A stretch of 64,000 nt of DNA from Tateyamaria omphalii (GTDB lineage Bacteria > Pseudomonadota > Alphaproteobacteria > Rhodobacterales > Rhodobacteraceae): positions 930,001 to 994,000 of the forward strand of contig NZ_JAHVHT010000001.1 in assembly GCF_019802125.1 (NCBI RefSeq), given 5' to 3'. Shown one piece after another: positions 1-8,933 of this stretch. Both the position numbers and the translations under genes were made by a program. A model generated the notes under the pieces. That model worked only from the letters and a program-made list of their open reading frames with translations, searched no databases and was not told where the DNA came from. Positions within the stretch are counted from its first letter, which is position 1; every line of letters starts with the position of its first letter.

Positions 1-570
1 GAAGCCTGCAGTGGCAAGCATGTGCCGTGCCGCGTCCGGCTTGAAGGCTGCGTTGCCCCAGCGCCAGCGGACCAGCGCCGTGCACCAGTGCGGTCGTGAC
101 AGGGCGAGAACGAGTGTTCCGCCGGCTTTCAGCCGGTCGAAGAGCCAGGACAGCGATGCGTGTGGATCATCGAGATGCTCGATGACGTGGGCGCACAGAA
201 CAACGTCTTGCGGAGGAAGACCGTCCATGGCAGCGCCAAGTGGGGCCACGACTGTGGAGGCATCCGGCAACCGCGCCCGTGCTGTGTCGAGCATGGCGGG
301 CGAGATGTCGGTGAGCGTGAGTTCTGCCGGATCACCCTGCACATCCACCCATGCACGGGCAAAAGCACCTGTGCCGGTTCCGACATCCAACACGTGCGGG
401 TGCGACGCGGGTGGCGGTACGGCCTGCATCAGTTCGGCATAGGCGGCGAGGAAGCCGAGCTTTGAAATTCCGTCCTGCCAGCCGGTGGCGGCCGTATCGT
501 AGAGGGCCTGCAACGCCCCTGCGCGAGCAGGCGAGCGGGGGCGGTGGAACGGGATCAGGCGGGTCAACAT
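1..570 (-). CDS. SAM-dependent class I methyltransferase (3' part missing)
   Basis: The reading frame opens with ATG at 570-568 and runs off the left window edge, so 190 residues of the N-terminal part are visible. It carries methyltransferase motif I (VLDVGTGTGAF, around residues 65-75) and later motifs of a Methyltransf_11/25-type Rossmann fold, including VLCAHVIEHLDDP, where an acidic pair follows the post-IV strand. The substrate cannot be told from sequence; small-molecule, quinone or lipid targets are all possible. It lies 31 bp upstream of nothing obvious on its own strand, with the SDR gene transcribed towards it from the right, so the two may be cotranscribed. Fold is confident, substrate unknown. 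Confidence 0.8.
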   Translation of the reverse strand, partial: MLTRLIPFHRPRSPARAGALQALYDTAATGWQDGISKLGFLAAYAELMQAVPPPASHPHVLDVGTGTGAFARAWVDVQGDPAELTLTDISPAMLDTARARLPDASTVVAPLGAAMDGLPPQDVVLCAHVIEHLDDPHASLSWLFDRLKAGGTLVLALSRPHWCTALVRWRWGNAAFKPDAARHMLATAGF

Positions 571-601
571 CGCTCTATTGAGCCACGACCACCTGCACCG
601 A

Positions 602-1243
602 TCAACCGTTGAGTTCCGACATAATGCGCGCGGCTTCAACTGCGGGATCGCTCAGAGGGGCGCGATCCTCGCCCGGGTGAAAGCGGGCGCGGGTCGCTGT
701 GGGCATCGGGTTCGGGGTGGCGATGTGGACCTTTGGTCCGGTCTTGACCGTTTCGGCCTGCCAGCTGCGGGCCAAGGCGATCTGAGCGGCTTTTGTCGCA
801 CCATATGCGCCGTAAAACGGTTTCCCGGACACAGGATCATCCAGGAACAGGGCCTGACCGTCGGTTCCCAGAAGCGGCGCGATGTAGGTGATCAGCGTGG
901 CGGTGGCAGCGACATTCCCTGCAATGGACTTCGACATGTCCTTGTCACCAATCATGTTGGCCGGGGCCAGTGGGGCGGCGTGGATCGCACAGTGCACCCA
1001 CAAATCAAGGCTGCCCCAGCGGTCGAAAATGCCTCGGCACAGCGTTTGCATTGCGGCGTCGTTGGCAATGTCCATGGGCGCGAGCGTGGCGGCTCCGCCG
1101 GCGTCCTTGATCCGGTCGTCCAGGTCTTCGAGTGCGCCGGTGGTTTTGGCCACGGCAATGATGTGGTGCGTGGGGGCAAGGGCCAGCGCCATGGCGGCGC
1201 CGAGGCCGCGGGATGCGCCGGTGATCAGGGCAGTCTGTGTCAT
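602..1243 (-). CDS. SDR family NAD(P)-dependent oxidoreductase
   Basis: A 213-residue classical short-chain dehydrogenase/reductase. The N-terminal nucleotide-binding motif TGASRGLG sits at residues 8-15, an acidic DIA element follows beta-strand 4 region, and the catalytic YxxxK appears as YGATK near residue 148. The usual NNAG motif is replaced by a VHCA-like stretch, which is common in divergent roseobacter members. Substrate specificity is not predictable. It is slightly shorter than the 240-250 residue norm because the C-terminal substrate loop is brief. ATG start at 1243; the small gene at 1275-1547 lies 31 bp upstream on the same strand and may share a transcript. Confidence 0.85.
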   Translation of the reverse strand: MTQTALITGASRGLGAAMALALAPTHHIIAVAKTTGALEDLDDRIKDAGGAATLAPMDIANDAAMQTLCRGIFDRWGSLDLWVHCAIHAAPLAPANMIGDKDMSKSIAGNVAATATLITYIAPLLGTDGQALFLDDPVSGKPFYGAYGATKAAQIALARSWQAETVKTGPKVHIATPNPMPTATRARFHPGEDRAPLSDPAVEAARIMSELNG

Positions 1244-1274
1244 GGCCCGGTCTTGCCTTGCGCGGGCCGAGCCG

Positions 1275-1547
1275 TCAAGCGGCGCTCTTGTCCGGCATGG
1301 GCAGGGTAAGCGTGCGTTGGCCCATACCGCCGTTCAGCACGATGCGATCCTCGCCAATGGCGATGACCGTTCCCTGGCGCAGGCTGTCGCCCACCTGCAC
1401 CATGCGCGTCTGCCCACCAGCCGTGCGCAGCAGCGCGCGACGGTTGGTGTCGGATCCTGCCACGCCCAGCAATTGCAGATTGCGCAAGGGCAGTGCCCCG
1501 CGCTGGGTCGCCAGATCGGCGGTAAATTCGTTGGTCTCTTCGCTCAT
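1275..1547 (-). CDS. Small conserved protein with a GspC/PilP-like core
   Basis: A 90-residue protein without a signal peptide. Residues 22-75 read as a short all-beta unit (LQLLGVAGSDTNRRALLR, then VQVGDSL, GTVIAIGEDRIVL) that resembles the homology region of type II secretion protein GspC and pilus protein PilP, in which a periplasmic domain of this pattern binds a secretin. Here there is no membrane anchor and no secretion or pilus gene nearby, so the resemblance says fold rather than function. Start ATG at 1547. The 126 bp upstream, to the DUF1801 gene, hold no gene I can support. Confidence 0.6.
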   Translation of the reverse strand: MSEETNEFTADLATQRGALPLRNLQLLGVAGSDTNRRALLRTAGGQTRMVQVGDSLRQGTVIAIGEDRIVLNGGMGQRTLTLPMPDKSAA

Positions 1548-1673
1548 GCGTGGGTCCTGCGCTTTTGTCGAAGCGCGCCGCTAGCATGAGGTCAGGGCAC
1601 GGTGAACAGGGCCTTCGGACGATGCGCAAAGCCTTGCCCATTGACGTGTGGGCAAGCGGCAACGCGGTGCTGA

Positions 1674-2084
1674 TCAGCGCCCGCGTTTCGCCCTATGGTA
1701 GGTAAGTGTGAGTTGGGCGAGCTGCCATACTGCGTCTTCGTCCAGTGGCGTCTCAGTATCAAACCCAAGGGCACGCCGGCCATCATTGTGGAATTGACCG
1801 GGAAAACGCAGGTCCATCTGTGCCGCCAGGTCCGTCTTGCAATCCACAAAGGCCAGCAGCCGGTTCGGTGTTGAGGGCGACCAATCCACGCGCAGGGTCG
1901 ACCCGGTGCGCGCACGTGTCGGCCGCCATGCGGGTTGGCCCCATTTCAGGCTTTCGTCAAGCGGGCCGATATCTTCGGAGGTGGCGACTTCGTGCACCAG
2001 CGTACGTGTGCGCAGGAAATGCGTTTGTGCAGGTGTGGGCCAGGTTTCAACGCGGGCGAGGATATCGGTCGGTGTCATGTTCAT
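1674..2084 (-). CDS. DUF1801 (YdhG-like) domain protein
   Basis: A 136-residue cytosolic protein matching the DUF1801 pattern: an early helical part, then LKWGQPAW (around residues 45-53), the family hallmark, then beta-strands ending in LTLTYHRAKRGR. Members resemble the iron-chaperone frataxin-like fold, but their role is not settled. Two in-frame ATGs (2084 and 2078) are possible starts; the first is given. It sits 46 bp downstream of purF on the same strand, and no terminator is visible between them. Confidence 0.7.
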   Translation of the reverse strand: MNMTPTDILARVETWPTPAQTHFLRTRTLVHEVATSEDIGPLDESLKWGQPAWRPTRARTGSTLRVDWSPSTPNRLLAFVDCKTDLAAQMDLRFPGQFHNDGRRALGFDTETPLDEDAVWQLAQLTLTYHRAKRGR

Positions 2085-2130
2085 GGCGTCACCATGAGCG
2101 ACACCCCTGTCAGGTTTCGGCAGCAGGCAG

Positions 2131-3612
2131 CTATTCCGCGGCCTTCATCTCGAAACCCTTTTCGATCATGTCGGCGGGTTCCACGGGGTATTCGCCCGAG
2201 AAGCAGGCGTCGCAATACTGCGGGCTGGAGGCGTCGCGACCATTCGCTTCGCCCACGGCGCGATAGAGGCCGTCAAGCGAGATGAACTTGAGGCTGTCGA
2301 CACCGAGATGCTCGGTCATCTCTTCCTCGCTCATGGTCGCGGCCAGCAGCTTTTCGCGTTGCGGCGTGTCGACCCCGTAGAAGCAGGGCCAGGCTGTTGG
2401 CGGCGAGGCGATGCGGAAATGTACCTCTTTCGCGCCTGCATCAAGGATCATCTCCTTGATCTTGCGTGAGGTGGTGCCGCGCACCACGCTGTCATCGACC
2501 AGGATGACCCGCTTGCCGCGGATCAGGGCGCGGTTCACGTTCAGCTTCAGGCGCACACCCATGTTGCGGATCTGCTCCGTCGGTTCGATGAAGGTGCGGC
2601 CCATGTACTGGTTGCGGATGATGCCCATGGCATAGGGGATGCCCGACTCCAGCGAATAGCCGATGGCCGCCGGTGTGCCACTGTCGGGGACGGGGCAGAC
2701 GAGGTCGGCATCGACCGGGTTTTCCTTGGCCAGCTCGCGGCCGATGGCCTCGCGGGTTTCATAGACCGAGCGACCGCCGAGGATGCTGTCGGGGCGGCTG
2801 AAATAGACATGTTCGAAGATACAGAAGCGGGATTTCTGCGGGCGGAAGGGGAAGCGGCTCTCGATGCCGTGGTCGGTGATGACCACCATCTCGCCCGGTT
2901 CGATCTCGCGCACAAACTCTGCGCCGATGATGTCGAGTGCGCAGGTCTCGGAGCTGAGTACATAGCCGGTGTCGAGCTTGCCCAGCACCAGCGGACGGAC
3001 CCCAAGCGCGTCGCGGACACCGATCAGCTTGGTGCGGGTCATGGCGACGACGGAAAACGCGCCTTCGACCCGACGCAGCGCATCTTCCATCCGTTCGGGG
3101 ATGTTGCGTTGTAACGACCGCGCCATCAGGTGAATGATGCATTCGCTGTCGGAGGACGACTGAAAGATCGAGCCGCGCTCGATCAACTCGCGCCGCAGGG
3201 CGTCTGCATTGGTGATGTTGCCGTTATGGGCGATGGCCGCGCCGCCCATGGCGAACTCGCCAAAGAAGGGTTGCACGTCGCGGATCGCGGTTTGTCCCTT
3301 GGACCCGGCGGTCGAGTAGCGCACGTGTCCGATGGCGAGCGAGCCAGGCAGCGTTTCCATCACGTCCTGGCTGGTGAAGTTGTCGCGCACATAGCCAAAG
3401 CGCCGGGCGGAGTTGAAGCCGTGGTCGGGATGGTGGGCGACGATCCCGCCCGCCTCTTGCCCCCGGTGTTGCAGCGCATGCAGGCCAAGGGCCACGAAGT
3501 TTGCCGCATCCTTGGTCCCGAGGACCCCGAAAATCCCGCACTCTTCCTTGAGTTTGTCGTCGTCAAAGGGGTGTGCTGGCGGCATGAGCGCTTGCGCGGC
3601 GAGGTCGGACAA
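2131..3612 (-). CDS. purF: Amidophosphoribosyltransferase
   Basis: Catalyses the first committed step of purine synthesis, PRPP plus glutamine to 5-phosphoribosylamine. The 493-residue protein begins with a 24-residue leader ending before Cys25 of CGIFGVLG, the N-terminal nucleophile of the glutaminase domain that is exposed by propeptide removal. The glutaminase part includes GHVRYST and NGNITN; the C-terminal half is a type I phosphoribosyltransferase with the PRPP loop VILVDDSVVRGTTS. Length fits the family. The Hint gene ends 89 bp upstream on the same strand and DUF1801 follows downstream. Confidence 0.97.
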   Translation of the reverse strand: MSDLAAQALMPPAHPFDDDKLKEECGIFGVLGTKDAANFVALGLHALQHRGQEAGGIVAHHPDHGFNSARRFGYVRDNFTSQDVMETLPGSLAIGHVRYSTAGSKGQTAIRDVQPFFGEFAMGGAAIAHNGNITNADALRRELIERGSIFQSSSDSECIIHLMARSLQRNIPERMEDALRRVEGAFSVVAMTRTKLIGVRDALGVRPLVLGKLDTGYVLSSETCALDIIGAEFVREIEPGEMVVITDHGIESRFPFRPQKSRFCIFEHVYFSRPDSILGGRSVYETREAIGRELAKENPVDADLVCPVPDSGTPAAIGYSLESGIPYAMGIIRNQYMGRTFIEPTEQIRNMGVRLKLNVNRALIRGKRVILVDDSVVRGTTSRKIKEMILDAGAKEVHFRIASPPTAWPCFYGVDTPQREKLLAATMSEEEMTEHLGVDSLKFISLDGLYRAVGEANGRDASSPQYCDACFSGEYPVEPADMIEKGFEMKAAE

Positions 3613-3701
3613 GGGGCAGCTCCGAATCCGTGGATGGGATATGGGCGCGGTGTACCAAGCCCGGGTGCCCCTGTCACGAAAGGATCACAAACTGCGACCC
3701 T

Positions 3702-4262
3702 TTACGCAGCGACCGTGTCCGGTTGGCCAAATTTGCCTGCAGATGCGGCCAGCATGGCACGGGCATTGCCGTAGTCGAGGCGCGGAAAGAAGCTGTCGCC
3801 GGTGCTCGGGGCGGCATGGATCAGCAGGCCGGACTGGGCATAGACCATTTCCTCGTCCGCGAAATGCAGCTCTGCCAGGTCCGGACCATGAAACAGGGTG
3901 GGGCGGATACCGCGCCACCCGCTCAACGCCTTCACCGGGACCGAGACCACTGGCGCGTCCATCCAACCGGATGGTGTATGCAAGGCGACATGCGCGTCGG
4001 CAGGCAACGAGATGTCGGAGCAGGTGGACAGCACGCCGCCCGGAACATGCACCAAGGGTGATGTGCGACTAGGATTTTTGATCGCAGTGATCTCTGCAAA
4101 TCCCCCGTCGAGGGTCGCGACCGCGTCACCGACCTGCAACGCATCGACGGTGCGCCATCCAGTTTCGGTTTCCAGGACGGTGTGCGCAGTCAGTGTCGCG
4201 CAGATGCTTGGGGTGGAAACAGGTGTGATATCGGCAAAGGCTGTGTCGTGATTCAGAAACAT
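3702..4262 (-). CDS. Free-standing Hint-domain protein
   Basis: A 186-residue protein made mostly of one Hedgehog/intein (Hint) module: TLTAHTVLETETGWRTVD opens the fold, followed by LQVGDAVATLDGG, and a later block with DAHVALHTPSGW and VPVKAL. In roseobacters such modules usually sit at the C terminus of RTX-type surface proteins; here the module is alone and has no signal peptide. The start at 4262 is preferred over 4319 because a strong GGAGG ribosome site lies 7 bases upstream. The nucleophile position carries Cys in ICATLTAHTVL. A perfect TTAA-N7-TTAAC site lies at 4425-4440, suggesting CtrA control. Function unknown. Confidence 0.75.
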   Translation of the reverse strand: MFLNHDTAFADITPVSTPSICATLTAHTVLETETGWRTVDALQVGDAVATLDGGFAEITAIKNPSRTSPLVHVPGGVLSTCSDISLPADAHVALHTPSGWMDAPVVSVPVKALSGWRGIRPTLFHGPDLAELHFADEEMVYAQSGLLIHAAPSTGDSFFPRLDYGNARAMLAASAGKFGQPDTVAA

Positions 4263-4506
4263 AGGGGGACCTCCGGGTCGGGACTGTGTGTTTGTTCTGG
4301 GGACCAGAACACTCCACAAATCTGCCGCTTTTTGGTCACAACCACGGCCAAAGCCGGGCGCTGTTTCGCCACAGTCACCAGTGGGTGCACTGGGCCCGAT
4401 ACTCTCCGCATCTGCGCGACGCGATTAACCGGGGGTTAACCATGATCCGCGCCTATCTGCGCCACGGACGCCCTCGAAATGTCTGATTCTCAGATGTGTT
4501 GGTGAT
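4263..4506. other. Intergenic region between cvpA and the Hint gene
   Basis: This 244-bp gap follows the cvpA stop and precedes the Hint gene start, both on minus. It contains no credible gene. The only strong signal is the CtrA-type site at 4425-4440; the bases nearest the Hint gene hold its GGAGG ribosome site. Confidence 0.6.
4425..4440 (-). promoter_or_regulatory. CtrA-type binding site upstream of the Hint gene
   Basis: The sequence is TTAA, seven bases (CCGGGGG), TTAAC: a perfect match to the alphaproteobacterial CtrA consensus TTAA-N7-TTAAC. It is intergenic, 163 bp upstream of the Hint start codon. The cvpA gene ends before it on the same strand, so the Hint gene is the only gene it can front. 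Confidence 0.6.
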
Positions 4507-5061
4507 CTATTCGCCGCACACGCCCACGAGGCTCTCGTATTGTCGGGTGATCCAGCCAAGCGCTTCTTCAGGGTTCTGCTCTTCGATCTGCCCAGTGAAG
4601 CGGCCGAAGACAGCTGCCGAGCGGCTTTCGTCGACGATGGTGAACTCCTGGCCCGTGATCACGGTGTCATAGACAAAGAACGCGATCGCGACGAGCAGGA
4701 TGCCGCGCGCCACGCCAAACAGGAACCCAAGCCCCTGATCCAGACCACCCAGAGCTGAGCGTTGGATCAGTGAAGAAAAGAGCGGGGTAAAGAGCGACAC
4801 CACGATCAAGGCCACGGCAAAGACAAGGGCAAAGGCGCCGATGATGCTCAACTCGCAACTGTCGGCGATGAAGTCACCGACGACGGGGATCTCGCGGACC
4901 AGCGGTTCGACCCGCGGTGCAAAGAGAAAGGCAAGGATCGCGGCGGCAATCCAGCCGGCGATTGCCATGGCTTCGCGTACGAAGCCCCGTCCATAGGCCA
5001 GAAGCGCCGACAGGATGATGACGACGGCCACGACGCCGTCAATGATGGTGAACCCTTCCAT
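4507..5061 (-). CDS. cvpA: CvpA family inner membrane protein
   Basis: A 184-residue polytopic protein of the CvpA (colicin V production) family. Four hydrophobic segments are visible, around residues 5-25 (IDGVVAVVIILSALLAYGRG), 30-47, 65-90 and 103-125, with the family motif GRGFVREAM between the first two. E. coli CvpA affects colicin V export and envelope homeostasis. It lies 32 bp downstream of radA on the same strand, a neighbourhood (radA-cvpA-purF) common in this family of bacteria. ATG start at 5061. Confidence 0.88.
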   Translation of the reverse strand: MEGFTIIDGVVAVVIILSALLAYGRGFVREAMAIAGWIAAAILAFLFAPRVEPLVREIPVVGDFIADSCELSIIGAFALVFAVALIVVSLFTPLFSSLIQRSALGGLDQGLGFLFGVARGILLVAIAFFVYDTVITGQEFTIVDESRSAAVFGRFTGQIEEQNPEEALGWITRQYESLVGVCGE

Positions 5062-5093
5062 GGTCCTGCCCCTTTGTTCTGCCCCGTATGCGC

Positions 5094-6461
5094 TTACCCT
5101 GCGCCGAACACGTCACCTACAAATCCGGTCAGGTCGCTGAAGCGCTTCAGCGTCATACCGGGTGCGCCCTGGGCTTTGCCGCCCTTGGGTGCAATGGCGG
5201 ATGAAAAACCAAGTTTTTGGGCTTCTTTCAACCTGTTTTCGGTTTGGGGCGCAGGTCTTAGCGCGCCAGACAGGCTGATTTCGCCGAAAACCACTGTGTC
5301 GGCGGGCAATGCGCTGTCCTCACGCGCCGACAAAAGCGCTGCCGCCACCGCCAGATCTGCCGCCGGTTCGCTGATTTTCATGCCGCCCGCAACGTTCAGA
5401 TAGACATCGAGCCCCGCAAAGGGGATGCCGCAACGTGCTTCGAGCACGGCGAGGATCATGGCGAGCCGCCCGCCATCCCAGCCCACGACGGTGCGCCGCG
5501 CTTGGGAATGGGGCGAGGGGGCGACAAGCGCCTGCATCTCGCACAGGACGGGCCGTGTGCCTTCAATACCTGCAAAGACGACGGATCCGGGTGACGGCTC
5601 ACCCCGTTCCGACAGGAACAGGGCGGAGGGGTTCGTGACCTCGGCCAGCCCTTTGCCAGTCATCTCGAACACACCGATTTCATCGGCGGGGCCGAAGCGG
5701 TTCTTCACCGCGCGCAAGATGCGGAACTGGTGGCCGCGCTCGCCTTCGAAATAAAGGACGGTGTCGACCATGTGCTCGACCACACGGGGGCCAGCAATCT
5801 GACCCTCCTTCGTGACGTGGCCAACAAGGATAATGCTGATGCCCTTACGCTTGGCGAATGTCGTCAGTTCATGCGCTGCGGCCCGCACCTGGCTGACAGA
5901 GCCGGGGGCGCTGTCGACGGTATCGAGCCACATCGTCTGGATCGAATCGATGATGGCGAGGCCGGGGGCCTCGGCCTCAAGCGTGGTCAGGATGTTGCGC
6001 AGGTTTGTATCAGCCGCCAATTGCACGGGGGCATCGGACAGGCCGAGGCGCTGTGCGCGCATGCGGACCTGCGCGCTGGCTTCCTCCCCGCTGACGTAGA
6101 TGGTTTTCAGGCCCTTGCGTGCGAAACGCGCCGCTGCCTGCAAGAGCAGCGTGGATTTCCCGATGCCAGGATCGCCGCCCACAAGGATGGCCGAGGCAGG
6201 CACCAGGCCACCGCCCAGAACACGGTCCAGTTCTGCAACCTTGCTCTCGGTCCGTGGCGGCGGTGTCTCTTCGGTGCTGAGGTCGGTCAGCGCAACCGTC
6301 TTGCCACGCTGGGCACCGAGCCCCTTGCTCGACGGACCGGCAGACAGACCGGTGTCTTCCGAAATGGTGTTCCACTCCCCACAGCTGTCGCAGCGACCCG
6401 ACCATTTGGAGAAAGTCGCGCCGCAAGCCGAGCAGGAATAGGTGGTCGTGGATTTCGCCAT
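5094..6461 (-). CDS. radA: DNA repair protein RadA
   Basis: A RecA-related ATPase that promotes branch migration in recombination. The start at 6461 gives 455 residues and places the C4 zinc finger (CSACG then CDSCGEW) at residues 9-31, as in other RadA proteins; a longer frame starting at 6497 is not needed. Walker A is GGDPGIGKSTLL, the RadA signature KNRFG follows about 150 residues later, and the C-terminal third is the Lon-protease-like domain (GLDVYLNVAGG). Intact and full length. Located between cvpA and a coiled-coil membrane protein on the same strand. Confidence 0.96.
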   Translation of the reverse strand: MAKSTTTYSCSACGATFSKWSGRCDSCGEWNTISEDTGLSAGPSSKGLGAQRGKTVALTDLSTEETPPPRTESKVAELDRVLGGGLVPASAILVGGDPGIGKSTLLLQAAARFARKGLKTIYVSGEEASAQVRMRAQRLGLSDAPVQLAADTNLRNILTTLEAEAPGLAIIDSIQTMWLDTVDSAPGSVSQVRAAAHELTTFAKRKGISIILVGHVTKEGQIAGPRVVEHMVDTVLYFEGERGHQFRILRAVKNRFGPADEIGVFEMTGKGLAEVTNPSALFLSERGEPSPGSVVFAGIEGTRPVLCEMQALVAPSPHSQARRTVVGWDGGRLAMILAVLEARCGIPFAGLDVYLNVAGGMKISEPAADLAVAAALLSAREDSALPADTVVFGEISLSGALRPAPQTENRLKEAQKLGFSSAIAPKGGKAQGAPGMTLKRFSDLTGFVGDVFGAG

Positions 6462-6500
6462 GCGCGACGGTCTGCCAGCGAGGGCAGGGGGCGGCAAGCC

Positions 6501-7250
6501 CTATTCGACGCGCATGGGCAGTTGTGTGACCTTGGATGGCTTGGCGGGCTGGTTGAGTTCCGGCAGCAAACGCTCCATCTCGTCCAGAAGCCGTTCCAGA
6601 TGGGCGCGGGCCACGTTTTCCTCCAGATCAAGCCGATTGATCCAGGTCGAAAACTCGCCATGGATGGCCTTGGCCTGTTCGAGCCGCTCGTTGAACTGTG
6701 CAATCTCGAACTGACGCTGCTTGAGGAACGACCGCGCGCGCTCGACCTTTTCAGTAGAGTATGCCTCGGCCAGATCGCGGCTGATATGGGACATCTTGGC
6801 GGCCAGTTCCAACAGCTCCGGCTCCAGCATTCCCAGGTCCGGGTGATCCCGCAGATAGGCAAGCCTGTCCCTAGTGCTCTCGAACGCATCGCCGAGGTTG
6901 AACACCCCGTCTCGATCGCCGTGATGCGCGGCATGATAGGCCCGCGTGATGTCGTCCACACCAACGTTGAATTGCCTGTGTGAATTCTCAAGCTGCATGA
7001 TCCGCGCGTTGGTCGGCAGAAAGAAACACAGCGCGACAGCAAAGACGGTTAGCCCGATCTGTGTCAGCATCCCGGCATGCGCCACATGCACGCCGTCCCA
7101 CATGACGGGCAGATCAATCCAGGGCCACACCCCTGCAATTGCCAACCCCGTTGCCACTACAGAAAACAGCGCCAATCCAGCAAACAGGATCAGAGCCAAC
7201 CGCCGCATCATTTCCGCAAACACGCGCGCGGCAAAAATCAAATGGTTCAC
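6501..7250 (-). CDS. Membrane-anchored coiled-coil protein, function unknown
   Basis: A 249-residue protein with two transmembrane segments near the N terminus (about residues 16-37 and 60-78) and a long charged helical C-terminal domain (about 80-240) rich in Glu, Arg and Leu that should form coiled coil, ending in a short basic/Pro tail. I recognise no family with a defined function. The start is a GTG at 7250 preceded by a GGAAGG-like ribosome site; ATG codons at 7211 and 7208 would also keep both membrane segments. It lies 39 bp upstream of radA on the same strand. Confidence 0.65.
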   Translation of the reverse strand: MNHLIFAARVFAEMMRRLALILFAGLALFSVVATGLAIAGVWPWIDLPVMWDGVHVAHAGMLTQIGLTVFAVALCFFLPTNARIMQLENSHRQFNVGVDDITRAYHAAHHGDRDGVFNLGDAFESTRDRLAYLRDHPDLGMLEPELLELAAKMSHISRDLAEAYSTEKVERARSFLKQRQFEIAQFNERLEQAKAIHGEFSTWINRLDLEENVARAHLERLLDEMERLLPELNQPAKPSKVTQLPMRVE

Positions 7251-7413
7251 CAGCCTTCCCCCCAGAAGACAAATTATTCCATCACCATAGATTTAAGCGT
7301 CGGAAAATACAGCCAAAAAGTTGTGGGTCGCGCGTGCAATCCGACCCTACTGTTTCCAGATGCGCAGAAATACCGCGAGATGGCCTGTATTATCCGCAAG
7401 ACGTGCGGCGCGA

Positions 7414-8163
7414 TCAACGCACTGTTTCAATGGGCCCCTCAGCCCGCCCATTGATGAACTGATCCAGGTAGGGATCGTGCGCTGCATCAATGTCGGCCAC
7501 CGGCCCGGTCCACCGGATTTTCCCGCCATGCAGCATCGCCACATTGTCCGCGATGGTGCGGACCGAGGTCATGTCGTGCGTGATGGTCATGGTGGTAGCC
7601 CCCATCTCCGTCACGATCTCGCGGATCAGATCGTTGATCACCCCCGCCATGATCGGGTCGAGGCCGGTGGTCGGTTCGTCGAAAAAGATGATCTCGGGCT
7701 CTGCCGCAATAGCACGGGCGAGGCCCACGCGCTTTTGCATCCCGCCTGACAATTCGGCAGGCAACCTGTCAGCGACATCTGCTGTTAGCCCAACGCGGCG
7801 CAGCTTTTCGATGGCGATCTCGCGCGCCTCGTCCTTGGGTCGTTTCAGGCTGCCCCGCATCAGGCGAAAGGCGACGTTCTGCCAGACGGGCAGCGAGTCG
7901 AACAGGGCCGCGGCCTGAAACAGCATACCGAAGCGGGCGAGAAAGGCGTCGCGATCCCTTGTCTGCGTTACGTCCTGCCCGTCCACGGTGATCGTACCGC
8001 GCTCTGGCGTCACAAGACCCAGAACCGTCTTGATGCAGATGGACTTGCCTGTCCCCGACCCGCCGATGATGACCATCGACGTGCCACGTTCGACATGCAG
8101 ATCGACACCGCGCAGCACGTGGTTGTCGCCAAAGGATTTGTGGACATCAGACAGCGTGATCAT
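7414..8163 (-). CDS. ABC transporter ATP-binding protein, MlaF-like
   Basis: The 249-residue ATPase subunit of an MCE-type lipid ABC transporter. Walker A is GGSGTGKS (about residues 34-41), the signature motif LSGGMQKRVGLARA and Walker B IIFFDEPTTGLDP follow, with the GLDPIMAGVI spacing of the Mla/Ttg2 family. Its start overlaps the stop of the MlaE-like permease by 4 bases, so the two are translationally coupled. MlaF/MlaE move phospholipids between inner and outer membranes together with an MlaD substrate-binding protein, but no mlaD is present here. Confidence 0.88.
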   Translation of the reverse strand: MITLSDVHKSFGDNHVLRGVDLHVERGTSMVIIGGSGTGKSICIKTVLGLVTPERGTITVDGQDVTQTRDRDAFLARFGMLFQAAALFDSLPVWQNVAFRLMRGSLKRPKDEAREIAIEKLRRVGLTADVADRLPAELSGGMQKRVGLARAIAAEPEIIFFDEPTTGLDPIMAGVINDLIREIVTEMGATTMTITHDMTSVRTIADNVAMLHGGKIRWTGPVADIDAAHDPYLDQFINGRAEGPIETVR

Positions 8164-8933
8164 ACCGAAAAGAACACCCCCGTCAGAACGAAGTTCGCTG
8201 CAAGGATCAGGACGGCTGCGGCCTCCACAGACCCTTTCGTGGCCCGGCCCACGCCTTGCGCACCCCGGCCCGAGTTCATGCCGAAATAGCAGCCCATCAG
8301 CGCGGCCAAACAGCCGAACACAGCCCCTTTGACCAGCGAGGACACGACATCGCGAAGCTCAAGAAAATCAACCGTGTTCTGGATATAGGCCGCTGCATTG
8401 AAGCCCAGCGTGCCAGTCGCAACGGCGTAGCCACCAAAGATGCCGATCACATCGCCCACACCCACCAACAGCGGCACGGCGAGCGTTGCGGCCAGCACAC
8501 GCGGCACGGTCAGGTATTTCATTGGATGTGTCGACAGGGTGACCAGCGCATCAATCTGCTCCGTCACTTTCATCGTCGCAATCTCTGCCGCGATGGACGA
8601 TGTCACCCGCGCGGCAATCATCAGACCGACCAGCACAGGACCCAACTCACGCACCATACCGATGGCGACGATCTGCGGCACAACCGCCTCGGCATTGAAA
8701 CGCGCGCCGCCAGCATAGATCTGCAATGCCAACGCGCCGCCGGTGAAGATCGCCGTCAGGCCGACCACAGGCAGCGACAGCCATCCGATGTTCAAGAGGG
8801 CAAGCGCAAATTCGCGCGGATAGAACGGCGGCCGCACCAGATGCGTGAGTGTCGCGCCCAGGAACATCGCCACGCGCCCGATGGCCGCAAGCAGGCCGAG
8901 CGTGACAGCGCCGATCCCGGCCAGAAGCCTCAT
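8160..8933 (-). CDS. ABC transporter permease, MlaE-like
   Basis: A 257-residue MlaE/YrbE family permease with about five hydrophobic segments. The family motif [23 protein letters not shown], with conserved Glu and the small-residue run, is visible near residues 94-118, as is [10 protein letters not shown] just after it. Its stop overlaps the ATPase start by 4 bases and its start overlaps the alr stop by 4 bases, so alr, this permease and the ATPase form one coupled operon. Expected role: retrograde or anterograde lipid transport across the envelope. Confidence 0.9.
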   Translation of the reverse strand: MRLLAGIGAVTLGLLAAIGRVAMFLGATLTHLVRPPFYPREFALALLNIGWLSLPVVGLTAIFTGGALALQIYAGGARFNAEAVVPQIVAIGMVRELGPVLVGLMIAARVTSSIAAEIATMKVTEQIDALVTLSTHPMKYLTVPRVLAATLAVPLLVGVGDVIGIFGGYAVATGTLGFNAAAYIQNTVDFLELRDVVSSLVKGAVFGCLAALMGCYFGMNSGRGAQGVGRATKGSVEAAAVLILAANFVLTGVFFSV

